NCBI RefSeq assembly: GCF_017355915.2
Contig: NZ_JAFEUV020000009.1
Location: forward strand, 124,001 to 188,000
Direction: 5' to 3'
DNA: 64,000 nt
DNA from: Telluribacter roseus
Lineage (GTDB): Bacteria; Bacteroidota; Bacteroidia; Cytophagales; Spirosomataceae
In this document: positions 1 to 8,408 of the stretch, one piece after another
How positions within the stretch are numbered: position 1 is the first letter of the stretch
How the letters are laid out: every line of letters starts with the position of its first letter
Position numbers and translations under genes: made by a program
The notes under the pieces: generated by a model
Databases searched by the model: none
Seen by the model: only the letters and a program-made list of their open reading frames with translations
Told to the model about the DNA's origin: nothing

Positions 1-35
1 AGCGATACCATTTACAATTTATTATATCAAAGATT

Positions 36-593
36 ATGGCCAAAGTACCGGTAAATAAACATCAACCCATGTACCAGATGCCGTCCAACCCGGCGGCTGT
101 CAAAACCAAGAAGTACGCACTTGACAACAAAAAGTACATCAGCCTGGCCATGCGCCACTTCATCAAAACCCAGTGGAAATGGGTGTTCGTACCACTGGCC
201 CTGATCCTGGTCAATGCTATTCTGGGTATTACGGGAGTGTATCCCAACATCTGGATCTATGTAACTATTTTTGTCGGCGTTATTCTGTACCTGCTTTTCT
301 GGGTCATCCAGTTTACGGGTATTACCCAGCTGGAACAATACAAGCCTCTTTTTGAGAAATATCAGTACGAGATCGACAACCGTCAGATCCTGATGAAGAT
401 CAACCAGAAGGAAGGCGGCGTGATGAAGTGGGAGCAGATCCAGGAGGTATATAAAGACAAAGAAGCGTTTGTGATGGTGATCTCACGCGGACAGTTTATT
501 TACCTCCCATACAGCATTTTCAACTCGGAGCACGACCTGAAAGTAATGGAGCGCATCCTGAAGCAGAAAAACTTCCTGAAGGACCAGCAGTAA
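36..593 (+). CDS. YcxB-like membrane protein
   Basis: 185-residue protein with a short polar N-terminus, two adjacent hydrophobic segments (about residues 47-65 and 70-92) and a soluble C-terminal half. The C-terminal part, with its MKWEQIQEVYKDKEAFVMV stretch followed by FIYLPYS, resembles the C-terminal domain of YcxB-family proteins, whose function is not known. It is complete: the ATG lies 35 bases inside the window and the gene ends in TAA just before a strong hairpin terminator at 619-649. It stands alone. The family assignment is from pattern memory and the role is unknown. Confidence 0.7.
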   Translation: MAKVPVNKHQPMYQMPSNPAAVKTKKYALDNKKYISLAMRHFIKTQWKWVFVPLALILVNAILGITGVYPNIWIYVTIFVGVILYLLFWVIQFTGITQLEQYKPLFEKYQYEIDNRQILMKINQKEGGVMKWEQIQEVYKDKEAFVMVISRGQFIYLPYSIFNSEHDLKVMERILKQKNFLKDQQ

Positions 594-618
594 TAAGTAC
601 CTGAAAAAGTCTTTCATC

Positions 619-649
619 AGCAAAACCCGGCCCGCAGCCGGGTTTTGCT
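619..649. terminator. Rho-independent terminator
   Basis: Perfect 13-base inverted repeat (AGCAAAACCCGGC, five-base loop, GCCGGGTTTTGCT). The T-rich arm gives U-runs, so it could act on both strands. It lies 26 bases after the YcxB-like gene. Confidence 0.85.
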
Positions 650-851
650 ATTAAGCCCCTATTTACTCCTTCGCTCTGATTTTCTCCTTCTCCAATTTGC
701 TCCTGTGGCCACGGCCTCTGCTCCTGCGGCATGCTTTTTATGATCACCTGATCTACGTATATACCCAACATTATCTGGCAAATTAGCTGAGCAGAACTCC
801 TGCTTAGCATGTACATGGAACTGCTAACTTTACATCTTTGCCGCACTAGAT

Positions 852-2126
852 ATGAAGGATTTTTCAATTGGATTGACCTGTTTTAGCTTTTTGCTTCTGG
901 CACTTGGACTAGTTTTCAAAAAACTCAAGCAGTCTGTCATCAGCGAGCCCATAGTCGCTATGGCAGCGGGTATATTGCTTAGCCCGTATGTACTTGATGT
1001 CTCTGACATGACCAAATGGGGATCATTTGAACAGATTATGGCGGTGGCCAGCCAACTCACTATCAGTATGGCTCTGATGGCTACGGCATTCAGAGTACCT
1101 AAGGAGTACCTTTCAGCCAACAAATTACTGCAGTCACTACTTGTTTTGGGAGGCATGCTGGGTATGTGCGGCATCGCCAGTGCCATCATCTATCTACTGT
1201 TTGATCTGGATTGGGTCCTATGCTTCCTCATCGGGGCTATCGTAACGCCTACTGACCCGGTAGTAGCCTCCACCATTGTGTCAGGAGAAACTGCTCAGAA
1301 GCTACTCCCGGAGCGGGTCCGGCATGCCATATCCTTTGAGTCGGGTGCCAACGATGGTGCGGCCTACCCGCTGGTACTCTTGCCCCTGCTACTAATTCAG
1401 AGCTCGGAGAGTGCCTGGAAAGACTGGTTTCTGAAATCTATACTTTGGGAAACCGGCGGAGGTATTTTATTGGGGTTACTGATAGGGTACCTGGCAGCTA
1501 AAGCTCTGGTCAAAGCCAAGCAGCTAAACTGGATGGAAGAAACGTCTCTGCTGGCGTTCTCATTGTCACTTGGCTTTTTTGTACTGGGAGTTCTTGAGCT
1601 CTTGCACTGCAATGGGATCATTGGTGTGTTTGCAGCCGGCTATATTGCTAATTATGTACTGGATCAGGATGAGGATATTGAGCAGGAAGAAGTACAGGAA
1701 GCGCTCGAACGCATTTTTACGGTACCCATATTTATCCTGTTCGGACTGATCCTTCCCTGGAACGAGTGGTTGGCGCTGGGCTGGAAGGCGGTAGCCTTTG
1801 TAGCAGCACTCTTACTCTTCAGACGCCTGCCCGTTCTGCTGGCTTTGAAGCCTTTCCTCAGGAAGCTTACTACTGCTGATATACTCTTTATAGGGTGGTT
1901 CGGTCCCATCGGAGTTGCGGCTATGTTTTATGCCGTACATACCCTGGCAGTCATTAGCCTTCATACGGTGTGGGTCCTGGCGAGTCTGGCTGTTTTTGGA
2001 TCTACGGTAGTGCATGGCTTTACAGGTTATATTTTCGCAAAAGCCTACCATAACCGAACCGGCGGCAATTACACCGAACCTCAGGGAAAGCCTGCCCACA
2101 ACTCCATCACTGATCACCAACTCTAA
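852..2126 (+). CDS. Cation:proton antiporter, CPA1 (NhaP) type
   Basis: 424-residue polytopic membrane protein, the normal core length for CPA1 sodium(potassium)/proton exchangers, with about twelve hydrophobic segments and a short cytoplasmic tail. The family signatures are clear: the TPTDPV motif in the fifth helix region and ESGANDG in the next, which carries the conserved ion-binding Asp. It would exchange cytoplasmic Na+ or K+ for protons at the inner membrane. The start is an ATG with no strong Shine-Dalgarno. It precedes the GH3-like gene by 30-60 bases on the same strand. Ion specificity cannot be read from sequence. Confidence 0.88.
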   Translation: MKDFSIGLTCFSFLLLALGLVFKKLKQSVISEPIVAMAAGILLSPYVLDVSDMTKWGSFEQIMAVASQLTISMALMATAFRVPKEYLSANKLLQSLLVLGGMLGMCGIASAIIYLLFDLDWVLCFLIGAIVTPTDPVVASTIVSGETAQKLLPERVRHAISFESGANDGAAYPLVLLPLLLIQSSESAWKDWFLKSILWETGGGILLGLLIGYLAAKALVKAKQLNWMEETSLLAFSLSLGFFVLGVLELLHCNGIIGVFAAGYIANYVLDQDEDIEQEEVQEALERIFTVPIFILFGLILPWNEWLALGWKAVAFVAALLLFRRLPVLLALKPFLRKLTTADILFIGWFGPIGVAAMFYAVHTLAVISLHTVWVLASLAVFGSTVVHGFTGYIFAKAYHNRTGGNYTEPQGKPAHNSITDHQL

Positions 2127-2189
2127 TGGGTTCCTGACAAGGCATACTTTTTTTAGGTGAGCTACTGTACTTTAACCTACTACAAGTCC

Positions 2190-3722
2190 ATGCCGATCAT
2201 TGGTAATATTATCAAGAAAGCGATTGAACTGACGGATACCTTATCCGAAGAAGTGTCTCCCCACGATGCGCAGTTGAATGTGCTGAAAAGCTTACTAAAA
2301 AAAGCGAAGAACACGGCCTTTGGCCAACACTATAACTTTGAAGAAATACTGGCCAGCGAGAATATCCAGCAGGAATTTGCCCGTAGAATTCCCCCTCATG
2401 ACTACGACAAGATGGCTCGCGAGTGGTGGCACCGTACGCTGGAAGGCGAGGAGGATGTAACGTGGCCCGGTAAACCCAGCTACTTTGCCCTGAGCTCCGG
2501 TACAACCAGCAACAGCAAACACATCCCCGTCACCGATGATTTGCTGGCAGCCCTACGTAGTACGGCCATTCAGCAGATCCTGAGCTTGTCGGAGTTTGAC
2601 CTGCCGCCCCACTTCTTCGAGAAACAGATCATGATGCTGGGCTCCAGTACCCATCTCAAGGAAAAGGACGGCCACCTGGAAGGTGAAATCAGTGGAATAA
2701 GCGCCAGCACCATCCCGTTCTGGTTTGATATCTACTACAAGCCCGGCAAGGAGATCGCAGGTATTGACGACTGGGATGCCCGTATCCAGCGCATAGCCGA
2801 AAAAGCCCGCGACTGGGACATTGGCAGCCTATCGGGTATTCCGGCCTGGATCGAACTGATGCTGAAGCGGGTGATCGAGTACCATGGTGTCAATACTATC
2901 CACGACATCTGGCCTAACCTGATGGTATATACTTCGGGTGGTGTAGCCCTGGACCCATACAAGAAAAGCCTGGAAAAGCTACTGGCTCACCCGCTGATCT
3001 ATATTGATACCTACCTGGCATCGGAAGGTTTTCTGGCGTATCAGAGCCGCCCCGATACCAAGAGCATGAAGCTCTCGCTGAACAATGGGATCTACTTTGA
3101 GTTCGTCCCTTTTGAGGAAAAAAATATGCAGGAAGATGGTACAGTTCGCCCCGATGCCGAGGTACATACTATCGATGAAGTGGAAGAAAACAGAAACTAC
3201 GTACTGCTGATCTCCACCGTAACGGGCGCATGGCGCTACATGATTGGTGATACCGTACAGTTTACAGATAAGTCACGCAGCGAAATAGAGATTACCGGCC
3301 GTACCAAATTCTTCCTGAACGTGGTAGGCTCGCAGCTATCGGTTCACCAGATGGAGAAGGCCATCCTGCATCTCAATGAGAAGTACAACGTGGATGTTAA
3401 GGAATTTATCGTAGCGGCGGTTAAGCGCGAAGACGGTGAATATATCCACCACTGGTACATGGGCTGCGACTCCTGCGCTGACAACGACCAAATAACGGCG
3501 GCACTGGACGCTAACCTGCAGGAAAACAACAAAAACTACAAGGTAGCCCGGGGCAAAGCCCTTAAAGGGGTAAAGGTTACGATGATTCCGTCGGATATTT
3601 TCTACGACTGGAGCGAAGCTACCAAGAAAAAAGGGGGACAGGTCAAGATCCCCCGGGTTATGAAAGAAGAGCAGTTTCTGGAATGGGAAGAGTTTGTCAA
3701 GAGCAAGCTACAGACTTCCTGA
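2190..3722 (+). CDS. GH3 family acyl-adenylating (auxin-responsive GH3-like) protein
   Basis: About 510 residues. GH3 enzymes belong to the adenylate-forming (ANL-like) fold and, in plants, conjugate amino acids to acyl acids such as indole-acetate. Visible motifs are the ATP-binding loop SSGTTSNSKHIPVT, the central YTSGGVALDPYKKS region and the late WRYMIGDTVQFTD motif. A GTG codon at 2157 opens the same frame, but the ATG at 2190 (MPIIGNIIKK) fits the family N-terminus better. The 3' end overlaps the convergent metalloprotease gene by 15 bases. Bacterial GH3 proteins have no firmly known substrate; amino-acid conjugation is inference. Confidence 0.85.
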   Translation: MPIIGNIIKKAIELTDTLSEEVSPHDAQLNVLKSLLKKAKNTAFGQHYNFEEILASENIQQEFARRIPPHDYDKMAREWWHRTLEGEEDVTWPGKPSYFALSSGTTSNSKHIPVTDDLLAALRSTAIQQILSLSEFDLPPHFFEKQIMMLGSSTHLKEKDGHLEGEISGISASTIPFWFDIYYKPGKEIAGIDDWDARIQRIAEKARDWDIGSLSGIPAWIELMLKRVIEYHGVNTIHDIWPNLMVYTSGGVALDPYKKSLEKLLAHPLIYIDTYLASEGFLAYQSRPDTKSMKLSLNNGIYFEFVPFEEKNMQEDGTVRPDAEVHTIDEVEENRNYVLLISTVTGAWRYMIGDTVQFTDKSRSEIEITGRTKFFLNVVGSQLSVHQMEKAILHLNEKYNVDVKEFIVAAVKREDGEYIHHWYMGCDSCADNDQITAALDANLQENNKNYKVARGKALKGVKVTMIPSDIFYDWSEATKKKGGQVKIPRVMKEEQFLEWEEFVKSKLQTS

Positions 3723-4352
3723 GGGATCTGTCTCGGCTTCTTCCACCAGCAGCATAATATCATCCGGCGACAGGTACAGTCGCCGGATTTTTGCTTTGTA
3801 GCGCTTTGGGATCTTGGCGTGGTCCAGTATAAAGTTTTTGGCCGCTATGATCTTACTGGCCAGTCCGTGCTCGACGGCGTAGGTATCGGCCACCCGCTCA
3901 GCCCCCATGATGTACTTTCTTGAAAAAGAGTATCCAATCCCAAACTTCAGCATCTCGAAGGCATTGCGGTGCAGGTAGTCCATTATGTGCCCCAACTCGT
4001 GCCCTACCCACCCGATCAGTACATCTTTGGGCAGGGTTTCGATCTTCAGATGCTCACCTCCCAGCCTGAACCGGGTGTTCATCTTGATCACGTAGCCTCG
4101 CTCGGCCTGGGGCTTCCACATAGTACCCAGCTTAGGCTGCGCCAGCATCACGGAGTTACGGATACGGTTACTGAACCTGAACTCGATGTGGGTGTTGATC
4201 AACTCAGGGTAGTAAGAGAGCGCAATAAGTATCTCTTCCCTTAGCTGAACAGGGATGATTTTGTTATTCGCGTACTTCTCTAATGGGTTCTTATCTGTAT
4301 GATTGGTTACGGAATAGGTTGTAGTACTAGTATCTGAGGCAGGAAGATTCAT
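3708..4352 (-). CDS. Putative zinc metalloprotease (HELGH motif)
   Basis: 214-residue protein without a signal peptide or obvious membrane helix. A gluzincin-like HExxH motif (HELGH, residues 118-122) is followed 30 residues later by ERVAD, where E152 could be the third zinc ligand, as in M48-like peptidases. I do not recognise a named family. The TAG stop lies inside the end of the convergent GH3 gene (15-base tail-to-tail overlap), so transcription of one may affect the other. Proteolytic activity is inferred only from the motif. Confidence 0.72.
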   Translation of the reverse strand: MNLPASDTSTTTYSVTNHTDKNPLEKYANNKIIPVQLREEILIALSYYPELINTHIEFRFSNRIRNSVMLAQPKLGTMWKPQAERGYVIKMNTRFRLGGEHLKIETLPKDVLIGWVGHELGHIMDYLHRNAFEMLKFGIGYSFSRKYIMGAERVADTYAVEHGLASKIIAAKNFILDHAKIPKRYKAKIRRLYLSPDDIMLLVEEAETDPSGSL

Positions 4353-4431
4353 CTATACACGTATTGGTTACTCTATTTCTAACGAAAAAAACTGCACCAC
4401 AAAAGTACTAACCGTTCCGCTTTTCTGCTGG

Positions 4432-4875
4432 TTACCGTTTGTACATGATATAATCGGTCATAATAGGTTCAAGGCCATGCTCCCTAAAGTCGGTCGCTAT
4501 CTGGGCACGGTGGTAGCTGGTATGGTTCACTACCTGGAATAAGATATCCTGCACGGTATTCTGGAAGGAATCGCCCTTGCTGTTGGTGTAGGAGATGGTG
4601 GTATCCAGGTCTGCTTCGTGCAGGATACGCTGTGTCTGCTGATAGTTATCTTCGTTCCGGTCCAGCATCTCGGTCAGGAGCATAGACTGCCACACGCCTA
4701 CCTCCGGCGACTGACCCAGGATGCGCTTGTTCCAGATATGGTGCGCGTTGAGCATATGGCTCATCAGCCGGTGCGACTTGCTCAGATCCACCGCCTGCTC
4801 TACCATCATTTTCTGGATCAGTACCGTATTAAAGTGATCGGTATACTGAAATAGATTTTCAAAAAAAGCTTTCAT
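4432..4875 (-). CDS. DinB family protein
   Basis: 147 residues, typical for the DinB/YfiT four-helix-bundle superfamily of putative metal-dependent enzymes (some are thiol transferases such as bacillithiol S-transferases). Candidate metal ligands are in the MLNAHHIW segment and the NHTSYHRAQI segment, which together give the usual three-His site. A bshA gene for bacillithiol synthesis is present at 47.6 kb, so a thiol-transferase role is possible but unproven. It stands alone, transcribed away from the TonB-type receptor gene. Confidence 0.85.
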   Translation of the reverse strand: MKAFFENLFQYTDHFNTVLIQKMMVEQAVDLSKSHRLMSHMLNAHHIWNKRILGQSPEVGVWQSMLLTEMLDRNEDNYQQTQRILHEADLDTTISYTNSKGDSFQNTVQDILFQVVNHTSYHRAQIATDFREHGLEPIMTDYIMYKR

Positions 4876-4958
4876 GGAATGATGTGTTAATTCTACCCTA
4901 ATATTAAAAAATCTTCATCCACCGATAGAGGCCCGACCCGGAATTTGTGTCGTTTCAC

Positions 4959-4974
4959 TGCAAAAAGTTTTGCA
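4959..4974. promoter_or_regulatory. Small palindrome between divergent genes
   Basis: Perfect 7+2+7 inverted repeat (TGCAAAA, AG, TTTTGCA) in the 231-base divergent gap between dinB-like (-) and the receptor gene (+). It could be an operator for a dimeric regulator. Nothing else in the gap is recognisable. Confidence 0.3.
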
Positions 4975-5106
4975 TAGCTATCGGTCAAACCTCCCTGTTC
5001 GTCGGCTAGAACCACGAACTGGTAGATTACCGCTACCATTGCCCGCAAAAAGAGTTAAACTTTATATAAGTGCAGGCCTCTAACCAGCAAGCAACTAAAC
5101 CTACCT

Positions 5107-8025
5107 ATGAATACTATTCCTAAACTCTTACTCATCCTGGCCGGCCTGCTACTGACCGCTCTGGTACCTGCCCAGGCCCAGAGCCCCACCTACCGCGTTA
5201 CCGGCTCGGTACTTGATACCACCGACCAATCGGCCATCGTAGGGGCGTATGTAATGGTGACGCAGCCGGGCGACTCTACCGCAGCCCCCAAGATTGTAGC
5301 TACCGATGTCAACGGGCGCTTCGAGATCGGGGGCCTGACCCCTCGTCGCTACCGTATCAAGGTTACCTACCTGGGGTACCGGGACTACGAGCGGAGCATC
5401 CGGCTACGGGAGGAAGACCTGAACCTGGGCGCTATCTACCTCTCCGAAACGGCTGCTACCCTCAACGAAGTAAAGGTAGTGGGTCAGGTACAACAATCGC
5501 AGCAGAAAGGGGATACTACACAATTTAACGCCGCAGCCTTCAAGACTAACCCTGACGCTACGGCCGAAGAACTCCTCCAGAAAATGCCGGGTATGACCGT
5601 GCAGAACGGACAGGTACAGGCGCAGGGCGAAGCGGTACAGCGCGTGATGGTAGATGGTAAGCAGTTTTTTGGAGAAGATGCTACGCTGGCTCTGAGAAAC
5701 CTTCCGGCCGAAATCATTGATAAGATAGAGGTATTTGACCGTCAGAGCGACCAGGCCCAGTTCACCGGCTTTGACGACGGCAATGCCCAGAAGACCATCA
5801 ATATCGTGACCCGCTCTGACCGCAACGCCGGCCAGTTTGGTAAAATATACGGCGGCTATGGCTCCGACGACCGCTACATGGCGGGCGGTAACCTCAACAT
5901 CTTCAACAAAACGCAGCGTATCTCCATCATTGGCCTTTCCAACAACATCAACCAGCAGAACTTCGCCTCGCAGGACCTGGCCGGTGTACTGGGCACCTCC
6001 GGTAACGGCGGTCGTGGTGGGGGCGGTGGTGGACGTGGTGGCCGCGGTGGTGCCGGAGGCGGTGGTGGTGGCGGTGGCAATGCCGGCAACTTCCTGGTAG
6101 GGCAGCAGAGCGGTATCACCAATACCAATGCCTTTGGCCTCAACTATAGCGATATGTGGGGAAAGAACCTCGAAGTAACGGGAAGCTATTTCTTTAACCG
6201 GTCTACCAATGCCAACAGCCAGGTAACCAACCGGGAGACCTTCCTGAGCTCGGGCAACCAATTCTACCGCGAAAACAGCAACTTCGCCAATACCAACATG
6301 AACCACCGGGTCAACTTCCGGTTTGAGTACAAGCTGAATAAGAACAACTCTATCATATTTACGCCCGGCCTGAACTGGCAGAACAACGAGTCGGGTACCC
6401 AGCGTGTGGGGGTAACTACCCTGGCCCCATTAGGTACCCTGCTCAACGAGACCAACAACACCCGCCTCAACGAAACTGCGGCTTTCAACTTTACCAACAA
6501 CCTGCTCTGGCGCCACCGCTTCGCCAAGGCCGGACGTACCCTGTCGATGAATATCTCGACCAACCTCAGCAACCGCGATGGTGAGGGCAGCCTGTACGCC
6601 CTGAACCGGTTTTATAATGCCAGCCGTATACCTGGCGATACCATCGACCAGCAGTCGTACAGCGACTCCCGCAACGTACGCCTGGGCGCCAATATCAACT
6701 ACACCGAGCCCCTTAGCAAGCTGCTCCAGCTGCAGCTGGGGTATAACGTGTCGCTCAGCAACAGCGACTCCCGCAACCGGACCTTCCACTACGTCAATAG
6801 TGAAGAAGGGTACAGCCGCCTGGACACGCTGCTATCCAATACCTTTGACAACCAGTACCTGACGCACCGGGCCGGAGTTACGCTACGGGCCAACAAGAAG
6901 AAATTTACCGGAGCCGTAGGCCTTGAGCTACAGAACGCCGGGCTGTTCAGCCAACAGCTGTTCCCGCGCTTCAATGAAGTAGACCAGACCTTTACCAACC
7001 TGCTTCCCAACGCCTTCCTGATGTTCCGCCCGAGTGAGGGCAAAAACCTGCGGATGTTCTACCGTACCTCTACCAACGAGCCGTCCATCACGCAGCTCCA
7101 GAACGTCATCAACAACAGCAACCCGCTGTTCCTGACGGCCGGTAACCCCAACCTGAAGCAGGAGTACAGCCACCGGGTCAATATCCGGTACTCTTCGTCG
7201 GATGCCAAACTGGGCCGCAACTTCTTTATTCTGGGCTCCGCCAACTATACCGATAACAGCATCACCAACTCTACCTTTGTGGCCGAACGTCCCATGATAC
7301 TGCCCAACGGACTACGCCTGGAGCAGGGGGCACAGCTGACTACTCCTGTCAACCTGGATGGTACCTGGAACACGCGGCTGTTTGTCAACTATGGCTCCCC
7401 TATCAAGGCATTTAAGGTCAATCTTAACCTCAACAGCGGGGTCCTTTACAACCGTAATCCGGGCCTGATCAACCAGCAGCTCAATATCTCTAACAACTAC
7501 GCCCTGTCGCAGGGAATTGTGCTCAGCAGCAACATCAGCCCCAAACTGGATTTTACGGTATCGTTCAACGGCAACTACAACATCGTACGTAACAGTATCC
7601 AGCCACAGCTCGATAACAACTTCTTTACGCAGGTGAGCTCAGCCCGCATCAACTGGATCTTTGGAAAGGGATTTGTGTTCCAGACGGACGTTACCAACCA
7701 GTCCTTCCGCGGCCTGGGCCAGGGCTTCAACCAGAACTTCACCCTCTGGAACGCCAGCCTTGGCAAGAAATTCCTGAAAGACAACCGTGGCGAGCTAAAG
7801 CTGACCCTGTTCGACATACTGGCGCAGAACAACAGCATCAGCCGCAACGTCACCGAAACCTTCGTGGAGGATGTAACCAGCCGCGTGCTGACCCAGTACG
7901 GCATGCTTACCTTTACCTATACGCTACGTAATTTTGGTAAGGCTCCTGCCCCGGCCCCTCGTCGCACTAGTGGTGACCCCGGTCCGGGTGGAACAGGCGG
8001 AAATTGGGGAGGTCCACGAAATTGA
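5107..8025 (+). CDS. Outer membrane beta-barrel protein (TonB-receptor-like)
   Basis: 972 residues. In order: a signal peptide ending at AQAQS, a carboxypeptidase-regulatory-like beta-sandwich (about 28-105), a plug-like region (GMTVQNGQVQAQG, RVMVDGKQFFGED) and a long beta-barrel rich in aromatic and Asn residues. This is the architecture of the Bacteroidota outer-membrane beta-barrel family related to TonB-dependent receptors. A glycine/arginine low-complexity insert sits at about residues 297-330, and the C-terminus is also Gly/Pro-rich (GDPGPGGTGG). No SusD partner follows. A strong hairpin terminator lies 15 bases downstream. The ligand is unknown. Confidence 0.88.
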   Translation: MNTIPKLLLILAGLLLTALVPAQAQSPTYRVTGSVLDTTDQSAIVGAYVMVTQPGDSTAAPKIVATDVNGRFEIGGLTPRRYRIKVTYLGYRDYERSIRLREEDLNLGAIYLSETAATLNEVKVVGQVQQSQQKGDTTQFNAAAFKTNPDATAEELLQKMPGMTVQNGQVQAQGEAVQRVMVDGKQFFGEDATLALRNLPAEIIDKIEVFDRQSDQAQFTGFDDGNAQKTINIVTRSDRNAGQFGKIYGGYGSDDRYMAGGNLNIFNKTQRISIIGLSNNINQQNFASQDLAGVLGTSGNGGRGGGGGGRGGRGGAGGGGGGGGNAGNFLVGQQSGITNTNAFGLNYSDMWGKNLEVTGSYFFNRSTNANSQVTNRETFLSSGNQFYRENSNFANTNMNHRVNFRFEYKLNKNNSIIFTPGLNWQNNESGTQRVGVTTLAPLGTLLNETNNTRLNETAAFNFTNNLLWRHRFAKAGRTLSMNISTNLSNRDGEGSLYALNRFYNASRIPGDTIDQQSYSDSRNVRLGANINYTEPLSKLLQLQLGYNVSLSNSDSRNRTFHYVNSEEGYSRLDTLLSNTFDNQYLTHRAGVTLRANKKKFTGAVGLELQNAGLFSQQLFPRFNEVDQTFTNLLPNAFLMFRPSEGKNLRMFYRTSTNEPSITQLQNVINNSNPLFLTAGNPNLKQEYSHRVNIRYSSSDAKLGRNFFILGSANYTDNSITNSTFVAERPMILPNGLRLEQGAQLTTPVNLDGTWNTRLFVNYGSPIKAFKVNLNLNSGVLYNRNPGLINQQLNISNNYALSQGIVLSSNISPKLDFTVSFNGNYNIVRNSIQPQLDNNFFTQVSSARINWIFGKGFVFQTDVTNQSFRGLGQGFNQNFTLWNASLGKKFLKDNRGELKLTLFDILAQNNSISRNVTETFVEDVTSRVLTQYGMLTFTYTLRNFGKAPAPAPRRTSGDPGPGGTGGNWGGPRN

Positions 8026-8039
8026 GTATTCATTACTCT

Positions 8040-8082
8040 GTAAGACGGGCTGCTTTTGAATTCGGGAAGTAGCCCGTCTTAC
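8040..8082 (+). terminator. Hairpin terminator after receptor gene
   Basis: Perfect 12-base arms (GTAAGACGGGCT at 8040-8051 and AGCCCGTCTTAC at 8071-8082) around a 19-base loop, 15 bases past the receptor stop codon. No long U-run follows, so it may be a stabilising 3' hairpin rather than a classical terminator. Confidence 0.6.
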
Positions 8083-8180
8083 ATGCACATTAAATAAATA
8101 GTACGTTATGCTCAGTCATAAGCAGATGACAAGCACAGAATCAACCGCTGAGTTCCCAAGGGACACTCGCATAAAAATAT

Positions 8181-8275
8181 GGAGAGGCAAAGTTTCGGTA
8201 TCAAAAGAAATGTTTGCTAACTTGTGCGTTATTTTCAACCCTCTCCAAAATAGCTGCCTCGAACGAGGCCTTTTT
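8181..8275 (+). ncRNA. Candidate structured small RNA or terminated leader
   Basis: In the 383-base gap before the phytochrome gene, GGAGAGG (8181-8187) can pair with CCTCTCC (8240-8246). A textbook intrinsic terminator follows at once: GCCTCG, AA, CGAGGC, then CTTTTT (8256-8275). This looks like a short transcript of about 100 bases ending 130 bases before the phytochrome start. An 84-codon frame at 8108-8362 crosses the terminator and has no recognisable product, so I do not call it a gene. I recognise no known RNA family. Confidence 0.4.
8256..8275 (+). terminator. Intrinsic terminator upstream of phytochrome gene
   Basis: Six-base perfect stem (GCCTCG/CGAGGC) with an AA turn, followed by CTTTTT. 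It would end any transcript coming from the receptor side or from a small RNA in this gap, which leaves the phytochrome operon with its own promoter downstream. Confidence 0.65.
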
Positions 8276-8408
8276 CAATCAGTAATGGTAAGTTATGCGT
8301 ACTTACCGCACAACCACTTTTGCCCGTCGAGTCCTGGTACTTTTCCTGCAAGGTACACCTGATTGAAAAACAAGTTTGATTTCTTACTTTCAGTACTTTT
8401 ATTATTGC

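Noticed and set aside
5404-6306. 300-codon open frame antisense to the receptor gene
   Set aside because: It is a shadow of the GC-rich, Gly-rich coding strand; the sense frame has signal peptide, plug and barrel motifs, while the antisense protein has none.
8108-8362. 84-codon frame before the phytochrome
   Set aside because: It runs through a strong intrinsic terminator, has no domain and is out of keeping with local codon use.
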